A stretch of 64,000 bases of DNA from the NCBI GenBank assembly GCA_003499525.1, contig DNTB01000076.1, positions 1 through 64,000 of the forward strand. Direction: 5' to 3'. This document shows, one piece after another, positions 8,535 through 17,589 of the stretch. The stretch comes from Flavobacteriales bacterium (GTDB lineage: Bacteria; Bacteroidota; Bacteroidia; Flavobacteriales_G; Salibacteraceae). The translations under genes were made by a program, and so were the position numbers. Below the pieces are notes generated by a model that did no database searches, was not told the DNA's origin, and worked only from the letters and a program-made list of their open reading frames with translations. Within the stretch, counting starts at the first letter, position 1; each line of letters starts with the position of its first letter.

Positions 8535-9371
8535 ATGAATGTTACAGATACAATTCTAGACCCAGAGTGGCGCCAGATAACTGATTATCAGGTAGATAAA
8601 TACAGAAACGCTCACCCTTTTCCTCATGGAGTATTTGAGTCCTTTTTGGAGGAAAAAACGGCCCGGAATGCCGAAAGCTGCTTTCCGAATGTTTCGGACA
8701 GCTCTTGGATTCACTACATCCATTTCAACGAACGCAAACATGGCCTGAATAAAATTGACCAGCTTCCGGTTCGTATCCAAAGCCTCATCAATGAGTTAAA
8801 CAGTGATGATTTTCTAAAGTGGTTGGAACGACTTACCGGAATAGAAGGTTTGATGGCCGATCCGATGTTGGAGGGAGGTGGACTTCACCAATCTCAAAGC
8901 GGAGGCTTTTTAAACATTCATGCGGATTTCACCGTACACCCACATCACAGGGACTGGGAAAGAAGAGTAAATCTTATTGTATACCTCAATGACAACTGGG
9001 AGGAGGAATGGGGAGGTCACTTAGAGCTTTGGAATGAGAACATGACCAAAAGAGAACAACGAATTGCGCCGTTATTCAATAGAGCAGTTATTTTTAATAC
9101 AACCAAAACATCGTATCATGGGCATCCTGAACCTTTGAAATGCCCTGAGGATCGGACAAGAAGGTCTCTGGCGCTTTACTACTACACTCATGAGAAAAAC
9201 CCGAATTGGTATTCGACAAACTACCAGGGAAGGCCGGACGATGCTGCCAGCAAAAAGAGATTGATCTGGCTGGACAAAAAGATGATTGCCACCTACACCC
9301 GATTAAAACACACATTGGGAATTAAGGACGATACTGTAAGTAAGATCCTTAATCGTTTTGGAAAAAAGTAA
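8535..9371 (+). CDS. 2-oxoglutarate/Fe(II)-dependent oxygenase (prolyl 4-hydroxylase type)
   Basis: 278 residues. The jelly-roll iron site is visible: NIHADF supplies His129 and Asp131, and SYHGHPEPL supplies a distal His (195 or 197), followed by RRSLALYYYT with an Arg for 2-oxoglutarate. The family couples decarboxylation of 2-oxoglutarate to hydroxylation of a protein or small molecule, and the WGGHLELW segment is typical of the prolyl-hydroxylase-like subgroup. The substrate is unknown. It is followed after 3 bases by a membrane glycosyltransferase, so it may modify a surface glycan or glycoprotein. A spaced TTTAC...GTAAA and a TACTTTTA box lie just upstream (about 8505-8530) and may form the promoter. 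Confidence 0.85.
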   Translation: MNVTDTILDPEWRQITDYQVDKYRNAHPFPHGVFESFLEEKTARNAESCFPNVSDSSWIHYIHFNERKHGLNKIDQLPVRIQSLINELNSDDFLKWLERLTGIEGLMADPMLEGGGLHQSQSGGFLNIHADFTVHPHHRDWERRVNLIVYLNDNWEEEWGGHLELWNENMTKREQRIAPLFNRAVIFNTTKTSYHGHPEPLKCPEDRTRRSLALYYYTHEKNPNWYSTNYQGRPDDAASKKRLIWLDKKMIATYTRLKHTLGIKDDTVSKILNRFGKK

Positions 9372-9374
9372 AAC

Positions 9375-11045
9375 ATGAGGAGCAATTTCGACTTGAGGAA
9401 TACCCTCATAATCACCGGTATAGCCTTTCTGTTTTTTGGTTTCTTCAACGGTCGGGTGCATTTGTTCGACTGGGATGAGATCAACTTTGCTGAAATGGCA
9501 AGAGAAATGGTGGTTTCCGGGGAGTATCTACGTCCGCAGGTAAATTTCAAATTCTTCACCGAAAAACCGCCCATGTTCATGTGGATGCAGGCCGCTTCCA
9601 TGGAGGTAATGGGCATTGGTGAGTATGCAGCTCGCTTTCCAAATGTATTGGCCGGAATTCTCACCCTCATTCTCTTATTTCATTTTGGCAAAAAGCTCTA
9701 TAATGTGCGCTTCGGTTGGCTTTGGGTATTAACTTATATCGGTAGCGTACTGCCTCATTTATACTTCCGATCGGGCATCATAGACCCCTGGTTTAACCTT
9801 TTCATTTTCTTAGGCATATTTCACCTCATTCTGTTTGTCTGGAAAAAGAATAATGCCGCTCATATTGAGCTGTTCAGAAGCAAGTTCTTTTATCTCATCG
9901 TGGCTGGGATATTTACGGGTTTGGCTATGTTAGTGAAAGGCCCTGTTGCCTACCTGATTACAGGATTAACTCTTGGGGTTTATTGGATTTTCAAACGTTT
10001 CAAATTCTATATTTCACCGCTGGAGTTCATAGGATACACTGTTGTTGCCATACTTACCGCAATGACCTGGTTTGGACTGATCACAATTTTTCATGGGACA
10101 CAGTTCGTTGAGGAATTTACTATTCGACAATGGGAGATATTCTCTCGTGAAGATGCCGGACACGGGGGATTTCCGGGCTATCATTTTGTGGTATTGCTCA
10201 TTGGCGTTTTTCCGGCCAGCATCTTTATGCTGCGCAGTTTTGGAAAACAAGAGTTCAAATTCGACTACCTGAAAGACTACAAACTTTGGATGTTGATCCT
10301 TTTCTGGGTGGTACTGATTCTGTTCACTATTGTAAGAAGTAAAATCGTGCACTACTCGTCCATGGCTTATTTCCCTATGACCTTTCTCGCCGCCATGGTG
10401 CTTCATGACATTATGGAAGGAAGGTTGTATTTCAGACGGTGGATGGCTCTGCTACTGATGTTCATTGCTTTCATTTTTGGAGCAACCCTCATCGCCCTGC
10501 CCTGGCTGGGAAAAAATGTGGATCTCATCCGGCCGCTTTTTACCGCCGATCCGTTTGCCCTGGCTAATTTAGATGCAGACGTTCCCTGGACCGGCTGGGA
10601 ATCCATTGCCGGAGTTTGGTTTATCCTGATTACCATTACTGCCATAATTCGTTTCTACAAAGCAAAATTCGGCAGTGGTGTCGTTTGGCTTTTTGGAGGT
10701 ACCGCCATTTTCGTTTTCCTCACTTTATCACTGATTATCAAAAAGATAGAGATGATTTCGCAGAATGCGGCCATAGAGTTCTTTGAGAGCAAAGCTGATT
10801 GTGATTGCTATGTAACTACAGAAAACTACAAGAGTTACGGTCAGTATTTTTATGCAGCATCCCAACCTGGTGGCCATCCTGAGCGGTACAACAACGATTG
10901 GTTAAAACTTGGAGCTATAGATCGGGATGTATATTTCGTGGCTAAAATTACCGGCACGGAGGATCTAAAGCGTATAGAGGATATTCATTTATTGTACGAA
11001 AAGAATGGGTTTACTTTTTGGCACAGACAACCGCCAGATTACTAA
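9375..11045 (+). CDS. Membrane glycosyltransferase, GT39/ArnT-PMT type
   Basis: 556 residues, with about 10 to 12 hydrophobic segments and a soluble C-terminal tail. The first periplasmic loop carries WDEINFAEMAREMVVSGEYLRPQVNFKFFTEKPPMFMW: the DE acid pair and the later EKPP motif are the signature of GT39-like lipid-linked-sugar transferases (ArnT, PMT). Such enzymes move a sugar from polyprenyl phosphate to lipid A or to proteins on the periplasmic side. The gene follows the oxygenase by 3 bases and overlaps, tail to tail by 4 bases, a GT2 gene on the other strand that probably makes the polyprenyl-linked donor. The acceptor is unknown. Confidence 0.85.
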   Translation: MRSNFDLRNTLIITGIAFLFFGFFNGRVHLFDWDEINFAEMAREMVVSGEYLRPQVNFKFFTEKPPMFMWMQAASMEVMGIGEYAARFPNVLAGILTLILLFHFGKKLYNVRFGWLWVLTYIGSVLPHLYFRSGIIDPWFNLFIFLGIFHLILFVWKKNNAAHIELFRSKFFYLIVAGIFTGLAMLVKGPVAYLITGLTLGVYWIFKRFKFYISPLEFIGYTVVAILTAMTWFGLITIFHGTQFVEEFTIRQWEIFSREDAGHGGFPGYHFVVLLIGVFPASIFMLRSFGKQEFKFDYLKDYKLWMLILFWVVLILFTIVRSKIVHYSSMAYFPMTFLAAMVLHDIMEGRLYFRRWMALLLMFIAFIFGATLIALPWLGKNVDLIRPLFTADPFALANLDADVPWTGWESIAGVWFILITITAIIRFYKAKFGSGVVWLFGGTAIFVFLTLSLIIKKIEMISQNAAIEFFESKADCDCYVTTENYKSYGQYFYAASQPGGHPERYNNDWLKLGAIDRDVYFVAKITGTEDLKRIEDIHLLYEKNGFTFWHRQPPDY

Positions 11046-11797
11046 GATTTTTCAATCCCTTTGAATATCTTGAAGTTGCCTAATCCTATTTTCTGGAGAA
11101 AGTAACTGATTGAGGTCCACAGCACGCCAAAGCCATAAACTGAACTCCTTTTGAAATTGATGGAAGAAGCCTCTTCAAAGTACTTAGTGGGGCAGGTTAT
11201 TTCGGCAATCTCATATCCAGCGTAGCAGATTTGAGCCAACATCTGATTATCGAATACAAAATCATCAGAATTCAACTCATAATTGATGGCATTCAGAACT
11301 TCCATTGAGAATGCACGATAACCTGTATGGTACTCTGATAACTTTTGGTTCATCAGGATATTCTGAAACAAGGTTAGTGATCGATTTGCTACATACTTGT
11401 ACAGCGGCATGCCACCTTTGAGTGCTCCTTTACCCAGAATACGGGAACCCAAAACAACCTGATAGGTGTCATTCGCAATGATATAACTCATCGGTTCAAT
11501 AAGCTGAGGAGTGTATTGATAATCCGGATGCAACATGATGACAATATCCGCATTGATCTCTTTGGATTTATTATAGCAGCTTTTTTGATTTCCTCCATAT
11601 CCTCGGTTTACTTCGTGCCTTATGACATGCTCTATTCCAAGATCTTTGGCCAATTGTGAAGTATTATCGCTGGACTTGTCGTCAACAAGAATAACCTCAT
11701 CTACTATGTCTCGGGGAATCTCCTTGTACGTCTGTTCGAGAGTAAGCTCGGCATTATACGCAGGCATCACCACCACTATCTTTTTTCCTTTGATCAT
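11042..11797 (-). CDS. Family 2 glycosyltransferase (dolichol/polyprenyl-phosphate sugar synthase-like)
   Basis: 251 residues. The N-terminus VVVMPAYNAELTLEQTYKEI and VDEVILVDDKSSDNT give the GT-A nucleotide-binding fold, with a DDxS element; IVIMLHPDYQY supplies the D-x-D-like metal site (a histidine precedes Pro-Asp). The short C-terminal hydrophobic stretch (SYFLQKIGL) is compatible with membrane association. This subgroup usually charges polyprenyl phosphate with a sugar from a nucleotide donor. It converges on the GT39 gene with a 4-base overlap, so the pair likely form one pathway, the GT2 making the lipid-linked sugar and the GT39 using it. Confidence 0.85.
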   Translation of the reverse strand: MIKGKKIVVVMPAYNAELTLEQTYKEIPRDIVDEVILVDDKSSDNTSQLAKDLGIEHVIRHEVNRGYGGNQKSCYNKSKEINADIVIMLHPDYQYTPQLIEPMSYIIANDTYQVVLGSRILGKGALKGGMPLYKYVANRSLTLFQNILMNQKLSEYHTGYRAFSMEVLNAINYELNSDDFVFDNQMLAQICYAGYEIAEITCPTKYFEEASSINFKRSSVYGFGVLWTSISYFLQKIGLGNFKIFKGIEKS

Positions 11798-11844
11798 GCT
11801 TCCGAAATAAGCTCAAAACTATACAAACGAGAATAGTACTGGTA

Positions 11845-13380
11845 TCAGGTTAACCACCCTTCACGGTCGAGGCTGCGGTATTGAATAGCCTCTGCAACAT
11901 GGGCGGCCTGTATGGAATCACTGTCCGCCAGGTCGGCAATAGTCCGTGCTACCTTTAAAATTCTGTTGTAAGAACGTGCCGAAAAACCAAGACGCTCCAC
12001 TGCGTTTTTTAAAAGAGCTTCACCTGCCGAGTCCGTTTTGCACCAGGTTTTCATTTGCTTAGGCTGCAACTGGGCATTAGAGTAAATTCCTTCTTCCTCT
12101 TTGTATCTTTTTAGCTGAACTTTCCTTGCTTCCAGCACCCTACTACGAATATCAGCGCTGGGCTCTCCTTCCCGCTTTTCTGCAAGCTTTTCAAATGGAA
12201 CGGGGTTAACTTCAATGTGCAGATCAATCCGATCCATCAAGGGTCCCGAAATTTTATTCAGGTATCTTTTAACGGCAAACTCAGAGTCTGCTGAAGTGGA
12301 AGGATCATAGAAGTCTCCACTCGGCGAGGGGTTCATGGAGGCAACCAACATAAAGCTTGCCGGGAAATCCACGGTGAATTTGGCCCGTGATATGGTAACC
12401 GTTCGGTCTTCCAAAGGTTGGCGCATCACTTCTAATACGCTTCGTTTAAATTCAGGCAGTTCATCAAGAAAAAGTATTCCGTTGTGTGCCAGCGAAATTT
12501 CACCGGGTTTTGGAATAGATCCGCCTCCTACCAAAGCCACATCACTTACCGTATGGTGGGGATGCCGAAACGGCCGCTCCGTAATCAGCGAAGTTTGACT
12601 GCCTAACAAGCCTGCAACTGAGTGAATTTTCGTAGTCTCCAGAGCTTCTTCAAGTGATAGCGGTGGTAAAATGGTTGGTAAGCGCTTGGCCAGCATGGTT
12701 TTACCAGATCCCGGAGGTCCAATCATGATGATATTATGTCCTCCTGCTGCTGCTATTTCCATGGCCCGCTTCACATTTTCCTGCCCTTTAACATCAGCAA
12801 AATCAAAATCGATGAACTTGGCTTGCTGTCTAAAATGAGCATCCAAATCAACTTTAAACGGTTCTAATTTTTCGTTCTGATCAAAGAAATTGATCACCTG
12901 ACTTATATGATCTACACCGTAGACCTCCAAACCTTCCACTACAGCAGCTTCCTCAGCATTATCCTTTGGCAGAATAAAACCTTTAAAACCTTGTTTTTTG
13001 GCGGACACAGCTATGGGCAGTGCCCCTTTTATTGGGCGAAGGGTTCCATCTAAAGCGAGTTCGCCCATAATTATAAACTTCTCAATATCAGATGCTTGTA
13101 TCTGATCTGAGGCCGTCAATATTCCCATTGCCAATGTCAGGTCATATGAAGAGCCCTCCTTGCGAAGGTCCGCCGGAGCCATGTTGATCGTAATTCCCTT
13201 TCCGGGGATTTTATAGCCATTGTTTTTGAGGGCGGCATCTATTCGCTTTTGACTCTCCTTTATGGCATTATCCGGAAGACCTACCAAAAAGTAGTTCACC
13301 CCTTTGGCAATGTTTACTTCAACGGTTATCGTTTGAGCTTCAATACCAAATACTGCTGATCCATATGTTTTTACAAGCAT
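11845..13380 (-). CDS. comM: ComM/YifB Mg-chelatase-like AAA+ ATPase
   Basis: 511 residues, the usual family length. An N-terminal Lon-like/ChlI domain (residues 1-165) is followed by an AAA+ module with Walker A GPPGSGKT, the family block FRHPHHTVSDVALVGGG, Walker B LFLDELPEF, and a C-terminal ChlI-type lid. In other bacteria ComM is a hexameric helicase that promotes branch migration during natural transformation, although many non-competent species also carry it. The start ATG at 13380 fits the family start MLVKTYG. The gene stands alone, with a 420-base relic-bearing gap upstream. Confidence 0.93.
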   Translation of the reverse strand: MLVKTYGSAVFGIEAQTITVEVNIAKGVNYFLVGLPDNAIKESQKRIDAALKNNGYKIPGKGITINMAPADLRKEGSSYDLTLAMGILTASDQIQASDIEKFIIMGELALDGTLRPIKGALPIAVSAKKQGFKGFILPKDNAEEAAVVEGLEVYGVDHISQVINFFDQNEKLEPFKVDLDAHFRQQAKFIDFDFADVKGQENVKRAMEIAAAGGHNIIMIGPPGSGKTMLAKRLPTILPPLSLEEALETTKIHSVAGLLGSQTSLITERPFRHPHHTVSDVALVGGGSIPKPGEISLAHNGILFLDELPEFKRSVLEVMRQPLEDRTVTISRAKFTVDFPASFMLVASMNPSPSGDFYDPSTSADSEFAVKRYLNKISGPLMDRIDLHIEVNPVPFEKLAEKREGEPSADIRSRVLEARKVQLKRYKEEEGIYSNAQLQPKQMKTWCKTDSAGEALLKNAVERLGFSARSYNRILKVARTIADLADSDSIQAAHVAEAIQYRSLDREGWLT

Positions 13381-13539
13381 AGAGCAGGCTTACAATGATT
13401 CAAAATTTGATTTTACGGTGAACAAGATAAATAATCCTGTTTCAAAGAGTAATCCGTAACAAAATCGATGATTTGCCAAATAAGAACACAATAGAACAAC
13501 CCAACGGGCAGACAGAAAAAAGCTCTTAGTTCGCTCAAT

Positions 13540-13710
13540 CTCCAAACCTTGGAAGTTGGTTGGGTAATTTATAGAATTGTAGAAGAAGCTGGACTCAGTA
13601 GGCCAAGTCTTTACGAGGCACTATCTCATGGTGCTAAACCGCAATTCGACACTATTCTATAATCTCTAAAGGCAATTAGTGGCAATACTAATATCAGTTT
13701 GGCTAGACAA
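13540..13710 (+). pseudogene. Relic of a HigA/addiction-module antidote-type HTH protein
   Basis: In the 13381-13800 gap the plus frame reads ...LQTLEVGWVIYRIVEEAGLSRPSLYEALSHGAKPQFDTIL, then a TAA stop, then SLKAISGNTNISLAR. The block EAGLSR.SLY.ALS.GAKP.F.TIL..LKA is the helix-turn-helix of short antidote proteins that pair with RelE/HigB-like toxins. The frame lacks an initiation codon (stop at 13492) and is broken within the last helix, so it is dead. No companion toxin remains. The rest of the gap (13381-13539, 13711-13800) holds nothing I can identify. Confidence 0.6.
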
Positions 13711-13800
13711 TAAAATACGCCTCATTTAACAGGCTATACCTCAGTGGAGATGTGGGTCGAAGCAGCCTTTGGCTTGAATATGTTCCTGATCCAGTGCTAT

Positions 13801-14382
13801 TTATTCATTGCCCATCTCCATCAAATCAATTATCCAATGGATGACTTTGATGTGCATTTCCTGTATTCGGTCGGCATAACCGAGGTGAGGAATTCGAATT
13901 TCAATGTCTGCATAGTCGCCCAGTTTTCCGCCATCATTCCCTGTTAGAGCCACTACCTTCATTCCAAGGTTCCCGGCTTCTTTTGCCGCATTAATTACGT
14001 TTTGAGAATTACCAGAAGTACTGATCGCAAGTAGTGCATCATTCGGCCCTCCATGAGCCTCAATGTATCTGGAAAAGATGTATTCGTAGCCAAAATCATT
14101 GGCCACGCAGGAGATATGACCCGGGTCGGAAATGGCAATAGCCGGAATAGCTCTTCGTTCATCCCGGAATTTCCCGGTCAATTCCTCTGCAAAATGCATG
14201 GCATCGCTCATTGAACCCCCGTTTCCACATGAAAAAACTTTGCCGCCAGAAGAAATACTAGCACTAAATAATTCTGAAGCCAGAACAATCTTCTCCAACA
14301 AATCATCTCGATTTTCAAGCTCTTCTAAAAGAGCTTTGGCCTGATGAATTTGGTCTATTATTCTGGACTTACGCGTTTCCAT
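13801..14382 (-). CDS. gmhA: Sedoheptulose 7-phosphate isomerase (SIS domain)
   Basis: 193 residues from ATG 14382 (METRKSRII); the longer reading from 14424 would overlap dsbD by 43 bases and is rejected. The SIS domain has CGNGGSMSDAMHFAEELTGKF, where the E. coli enzyme has GGSHCDAMHFAEELTG, so the Glu of the active site is kept; ISTSGNSQNVINA binds the phosphate; RIQEMHIKVIHWIIDLME carries the second catalytic His. The reaction isomerises sedoheptulose 7-phosphate to D-glycero-heptose 7-phosphate for lipopolysaccharide core heptose. No other heptose gene lies nearby. The ATG shares its A with the TAA of dsbD, so the two are co-translated. Confidence 0.9.
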   Translation of the reverse strand: METRKSRIIDQIHQAKALLEELENRDDLLEKIVLASELFSASISSGGKVFSCGNGGSMSDAMHFAEELTGKFRDERRAIPAIAISDPGHISCVANDFGYEYIFSRYIEAHGGPNDALLAISTSGNSQNVINAAKEAGNLGMKVVALTGNDGGKLGDYADIEIRIPHLGYADRIQEMHIKVIHWIIDLMEMGNE

Positions 14383-16829
14383 TAGTTCTTTTTCTTGAAT
14401 TCTTCCACTCCCCGATCGAGCCAATCTATAAACAAATCGATATCCGGATCGTATGCCGCGTGCTCATGCAATTGGTTCTCTTCATGGTCGAGTATTACAT
14501 AATAAGGCTGCGAGTTATTTCCAAAACGTGCAACCTGAAAGTCGCTCCATTTGTTCCCAATGGTTCTGATTTTCTTTCCGGTCGTTTCTGATACCCGTTG
14601 CTCCTCCTGGGGAAGTTTTGTTCGCTCATCTACATACAAAGAGATAAGCACTACTTCATTCTTGAGTCGTTCCAGCACTCTTGGATCGCTCCAGACCTGT
14701 TCTTCCATTTTTCGACAATTTACGCATGCCCAACCCGTAAAATCGAGCATCACCGGTTTACCAACTTCTTTAGCATAAGCCAGACCCGTTTCATAATCAT
14801 GAAAACAATTCAAATTATGCGGGCAATGCTCGGGATCTGCCCCTTGAGGTATCAGCTCTTCGTCTCCATGACTAAATGTGGCCACAGCAGAAGACTTGTA
14901 CCCTACTCCATTCGGAGCCTCGCTGTAGAACGCTGGTGGTGGAAATCCGGAGATTATTTTTAATGGAGCTCCCCATAATCCTGGAATGAGATAAATGGTA
15001 AACCAGACTACAAGAACTCCAAGTAGCATACGTCCTACTGAAAGCTTTTCTACTTTGCTGTCGTGTGGAAGACGGAATGCTCCAAAAAGGTAGAAAGCCA
15101 GGATACCGAATACCGCGATCCAAATAGCGATGAAAACTTCACGAGTGATGATTCCGGCCTGTACAACCAAATCAGCATTGGAAAGGAACTTGAACGCTAG
15201 TGCCAGTTCCAAAAATCCCAGGAAAACTTTGACCACATTTAGCCAACCTCCTGATTTTGGGAGCGAGTTCAGCATACTTGGGAATAGGGCAAAGACCGTA
15301 AACGGGGCACCCAATCCAATTCCAAATCCCAACATACCAACGGTCAGAGCCATAGCCCCACCGTCTGAAGAAAGTGTTGCTCCGAGCAACGCTCCAAGCA
15401 CAGGACCCGTGCAGGAAAAGGATACCAAAACCAGTACCACGGCCATGAAGAAAATTCCAACGATACCGCCAACATCTGAGGCCTTGTCCGCTTTGTTTAC
15501 CCAACTGCTCGGCATGGTTATTTCGAATGCTCCAAAAAACGAGATAGCGAATACAATGAATATGACGAAGAACAAAAGGTTCAACCACACATTGGTAGAT
15601 ATCTCGTTGAGTACATCCGGGCTAATCGAGTCAAAAAGGTGAAAAGGAATTGACAGCAGCACATAGATAAGTACAATGAAAAAGCCATAGGTAAAAGCAT
15701 TGAACTTTCCCTTGGCTACAGTAGGGCTTTGCTTTGTAAAAAAGCTAACGGTCATAGGTACCATGGGAAACACGCAAGGAGTAATCAAAGCAAGCAGCCC
15801 GGCACCCAGAGCAATAAGGAATACACCCCAGAGTGATTGACCACCAGCGGATTGATCTAAACTATTTCCATCACTCTTTGTGGTGATTATTTCAGTAGCA
15901 ATATCTTTAGTGAAATCGAAAGTGAGATCTACAATTTCGGGGGGCAAACATCGCCTGTCGTCACAGGTCATGAATTCCACTTGTCCTTTGATCGACTCTA
16001 AAGAACCGGTAACCTTTACTTCCTGTTGGTATATTGCTTCGCCTTCCAGATAGGTAACATCCCGCATAAAGTTTGGGTCATACTCTTCGATGACAGTACC
16101 TATTTCTTCAACTTCTCCTACAAGTTCATAGCCCTCTCCTTCAACTATTCTGAATGAGGTTTCTATAGGGCCATCACCTTCAGCCAGATTCATCGAATAC
16201 AAGTGCCATTCATCCTCGATAGAAGCGATAGCTTGCAGCACATATCGACCATCATCCAGTTTGCGCACTTCAGTTTTCCAGGAAACCGGATTGTAAATTT
16301 GGTCTTCTTGCTCTGGAGCTTGAATTTCCAATGCAGTGCTATTGGCAGCAACATCGTCAGAATCCGCAGATCCGGGCTTCCCTTTTAGTTTGAATGAAAA
16401 ATCAACCAGTTCTGGAGGAAGGCATTTTTCATCATCACAAGCCATAAACTCCAGTTGCCCTTCAATTTTGACTCGTTTCTTTAAAATCTTTACCCTTTGC
16501 GTAAAGATGGCCTCATCCTCAAAATATTTGAGTTTCATCATGAATACCGGATCGTCAATGGTAATCCCGCTAGGCTCCTCAGTAGATCCAACTAATTCAT
16601 AATCAACGTTTTGCACAAACATGAATGATGTAGGGATAGGCCCGTCATCCTCGACCTCCTGAGAATATACGTGCCAGTGTTCATCAATTTTTGCAACGAA
16701 CTTTAACTCAAAAACATCATTTGTAATTTGTTCTGATTCGAATGACCATTTTATCGGCTCAAAGACCTGAGCTCGGGCAGAAATGGCTAAAAAGAGAATA
16801 GGAATGATTAACCTTAAGACGTTTCGCAT
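14382..16829 (-). CDS. dsbD: Thiol:disulfide interchange protein DsbD with a duplicated N-terminal domain
   Basis: 815 residues, longer than the usual 550-650. A signal peptide (MRNVLRLIIPILFLAISARA) is followed by two similar alpha-domains (about 20-150 and 175-310), each ending with a Cys pair (CDDEKCLPPELVDF and CDDRRCLPPEIVDL). The membrane domain (about 335-620) has ALITPCVFPMVPMTVSFF and SFSCTGPVLGALLG with the two transfer cysteines. The C-terminal thioredoxin domain has FTGWACVNCRKMEEQVW. Electrons pass from cytoplasmic thioredoxin to periplasmic targets such as cytochrome c maturation and disulfide isomerases. The extra alpha domain may serve a second partner. Its stop overlaps the gmhA start. 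Confidence 0.93.
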   Translation of the reverse strand: MRNVLRLIIPILFLAISARAQVFEPIKWSFESEQITNDVFELKFVAKIDEHWHVYSQEVEDDGPIPTSFMFVQNVDYELVGSTEEPSGITIDDPVFMMKLKYFEDEAIFTQRVKILKKRVKIEGQLEFMACDDEKCLPPELVDFSFKLKGKPGSADSDDVAANSTALEIQAPEQEDQIYNPVSWKTEVRKLDDGRYVLQAIASIEDEWHLYSMNLAEGDGPIETSFRIVEGEGYELVGEVEEIGTVIEEYDPNFMRDVTYLEGEAIYQQEVKVTGSLESIKGQVEFMTCDDRRCLPPEIVDLTFDFTKDIATEIITTKSDGNSLDQSAGGQSLWGVFLIALGAGLLALITPCVFPMVPMTVSFFTKQSPTVAKGKFNAFTYGFFIVLIYVLLSIPFHLFDSISPDVLNEISTNVWLNLLFFVIFIVFAISFFGAFEITMPSSWVNKADKASDVGGIVGIFFMAVVLVLVSFSCTGPVLGALLGATLSSDGGAMALTVGMLGFGIGLGAPFTVFALFPSMLNSLPKSGGWLNVVKVFLGFLELALAFKFLSNADLVVQAGIITREVFIAIWIAVFGILAFYLFGAFRLPHDSKVEKLSVGRMLLGVLVVWFTIYLIPGLWGAPLKIISGFPPPAFYSEAPNGVGYKSSAVATFSHGDEELIPQGADPEHCPHNLNCFHDYETGLAYAKEVGKPVMLDFTGWACVNCRKMEEQVWSDPRVLERLKNEVVLISLYVDERTKLPQEEQRVSETTGKKIRTIGNKWSDFQVARFGNNSQPYYVILDHEENQLHEHAAYDPDIDLFIDWLDRGVEEFKKKN

Positions 16830-16908
16830 GCTGTATTCTTTTTAGGAAGGCGTCAAATGTATGAAAATCAAGCCATCAGAATTTGTCTGTTAACTTGCAT
16901 TTAACAGG

Positions 16909-17589
16909 CTAGATCTGGATTTCCTCATTAGGTTTCAAACCAAAATATTTCCTTGAAAAATAAATGGCTGCGTACATGAATGGGGTATCGACCATTGCAA
17001 AAATGACCTTGTACATCCATCCGTCTCTTATCAATGATCCCATTTCGGCAAATGACATTTGTCCGATAAACAGCACTCCGACGACGAAGGTGGTATCTAA
17101 CAATTGCGATACAATAGTAGACCCGTTATTCCTAAGCCACAGATGTTTTCCATGGGTCAGTCTTTTCCAGAAATGATAGATACGGACATCGGCGAATTGA
17201 GCTACAAGGTATGCCAACATGGAAGACAAAATAACCCTCCAGGCATTTGCAAATACGCTGCGGTAGGTTTCATCATTAACCGGCGACTCTTCAATAGCTC
17301 TAAACTGATCCCCAAACCACAAAACACCAAGTACGAACATGGAAGCTACAAATCCTGCGGCTACCACTTGGGTGGCCTTTTTGCGTCCATAGATTTCCGA
17401 AATAATATCTGTGACCAGAAATGTAACCGGATAAGGTAAGACACCCGCGGATATTCTAAACTCCTTAAAACCCAGATTAAAGTAAACAAACTTATTGGCT
17501 ATCAGGTTAGTAACTACCAAAGAGGCAATGAACAATGCACTCAGCAGCATAAAAAAGAATACGGCATGCTCTCTTCGTTTTTCTGTCAT
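16909..17589 (-). CDS. yhhQ: Queuosine precursor transporter (VUT family)
   Basis: 226 residues with about six hydrophobic segments. The family signature appears: FRISAGVLPYPVTFLVTDIISEIYGRKKA, and later RIYHFWKRLTHGKHLWLRNNGSTIVSQLLDT. Proteins of this family (YhhQ in E. coli) import the queuosine precursor preQ0/preQ1 across the inner membrane for tRNA wobble-base modification. The start ATG at 17589 overlaps the tilS stop by 4 bases, so it is co-translated with another tRNA-modification gene, which supports the call. Confidence 0.9.
   Translation of the reverse strand: MTEKRREHAVFFFMLLSALFIASLVVTNLIANKFVYFNLGFKEFRISAGVLPYPVTFLVTDIISEIYGRKKATQVVAAGFVASMFVLGVLWFGDQFRAIEESPVNDETYRSVFANAWRVILSSMLAYLVAQFADVRIYHFWKRLTHGKHLWLRNNGSTIVSQLLDTTFVVGVLFIGQMSFAEMGSLIRDGWMYKVIFAMVDTPFMYAAIYFSRKYFGLKPNEEIQI

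Noticed and set aside
13381..13539. Possible gene in the gap before gmhA
   Set aside because: Frames are short and full of stops; only the antidote-like relic from about 13540 shows a family pattern.
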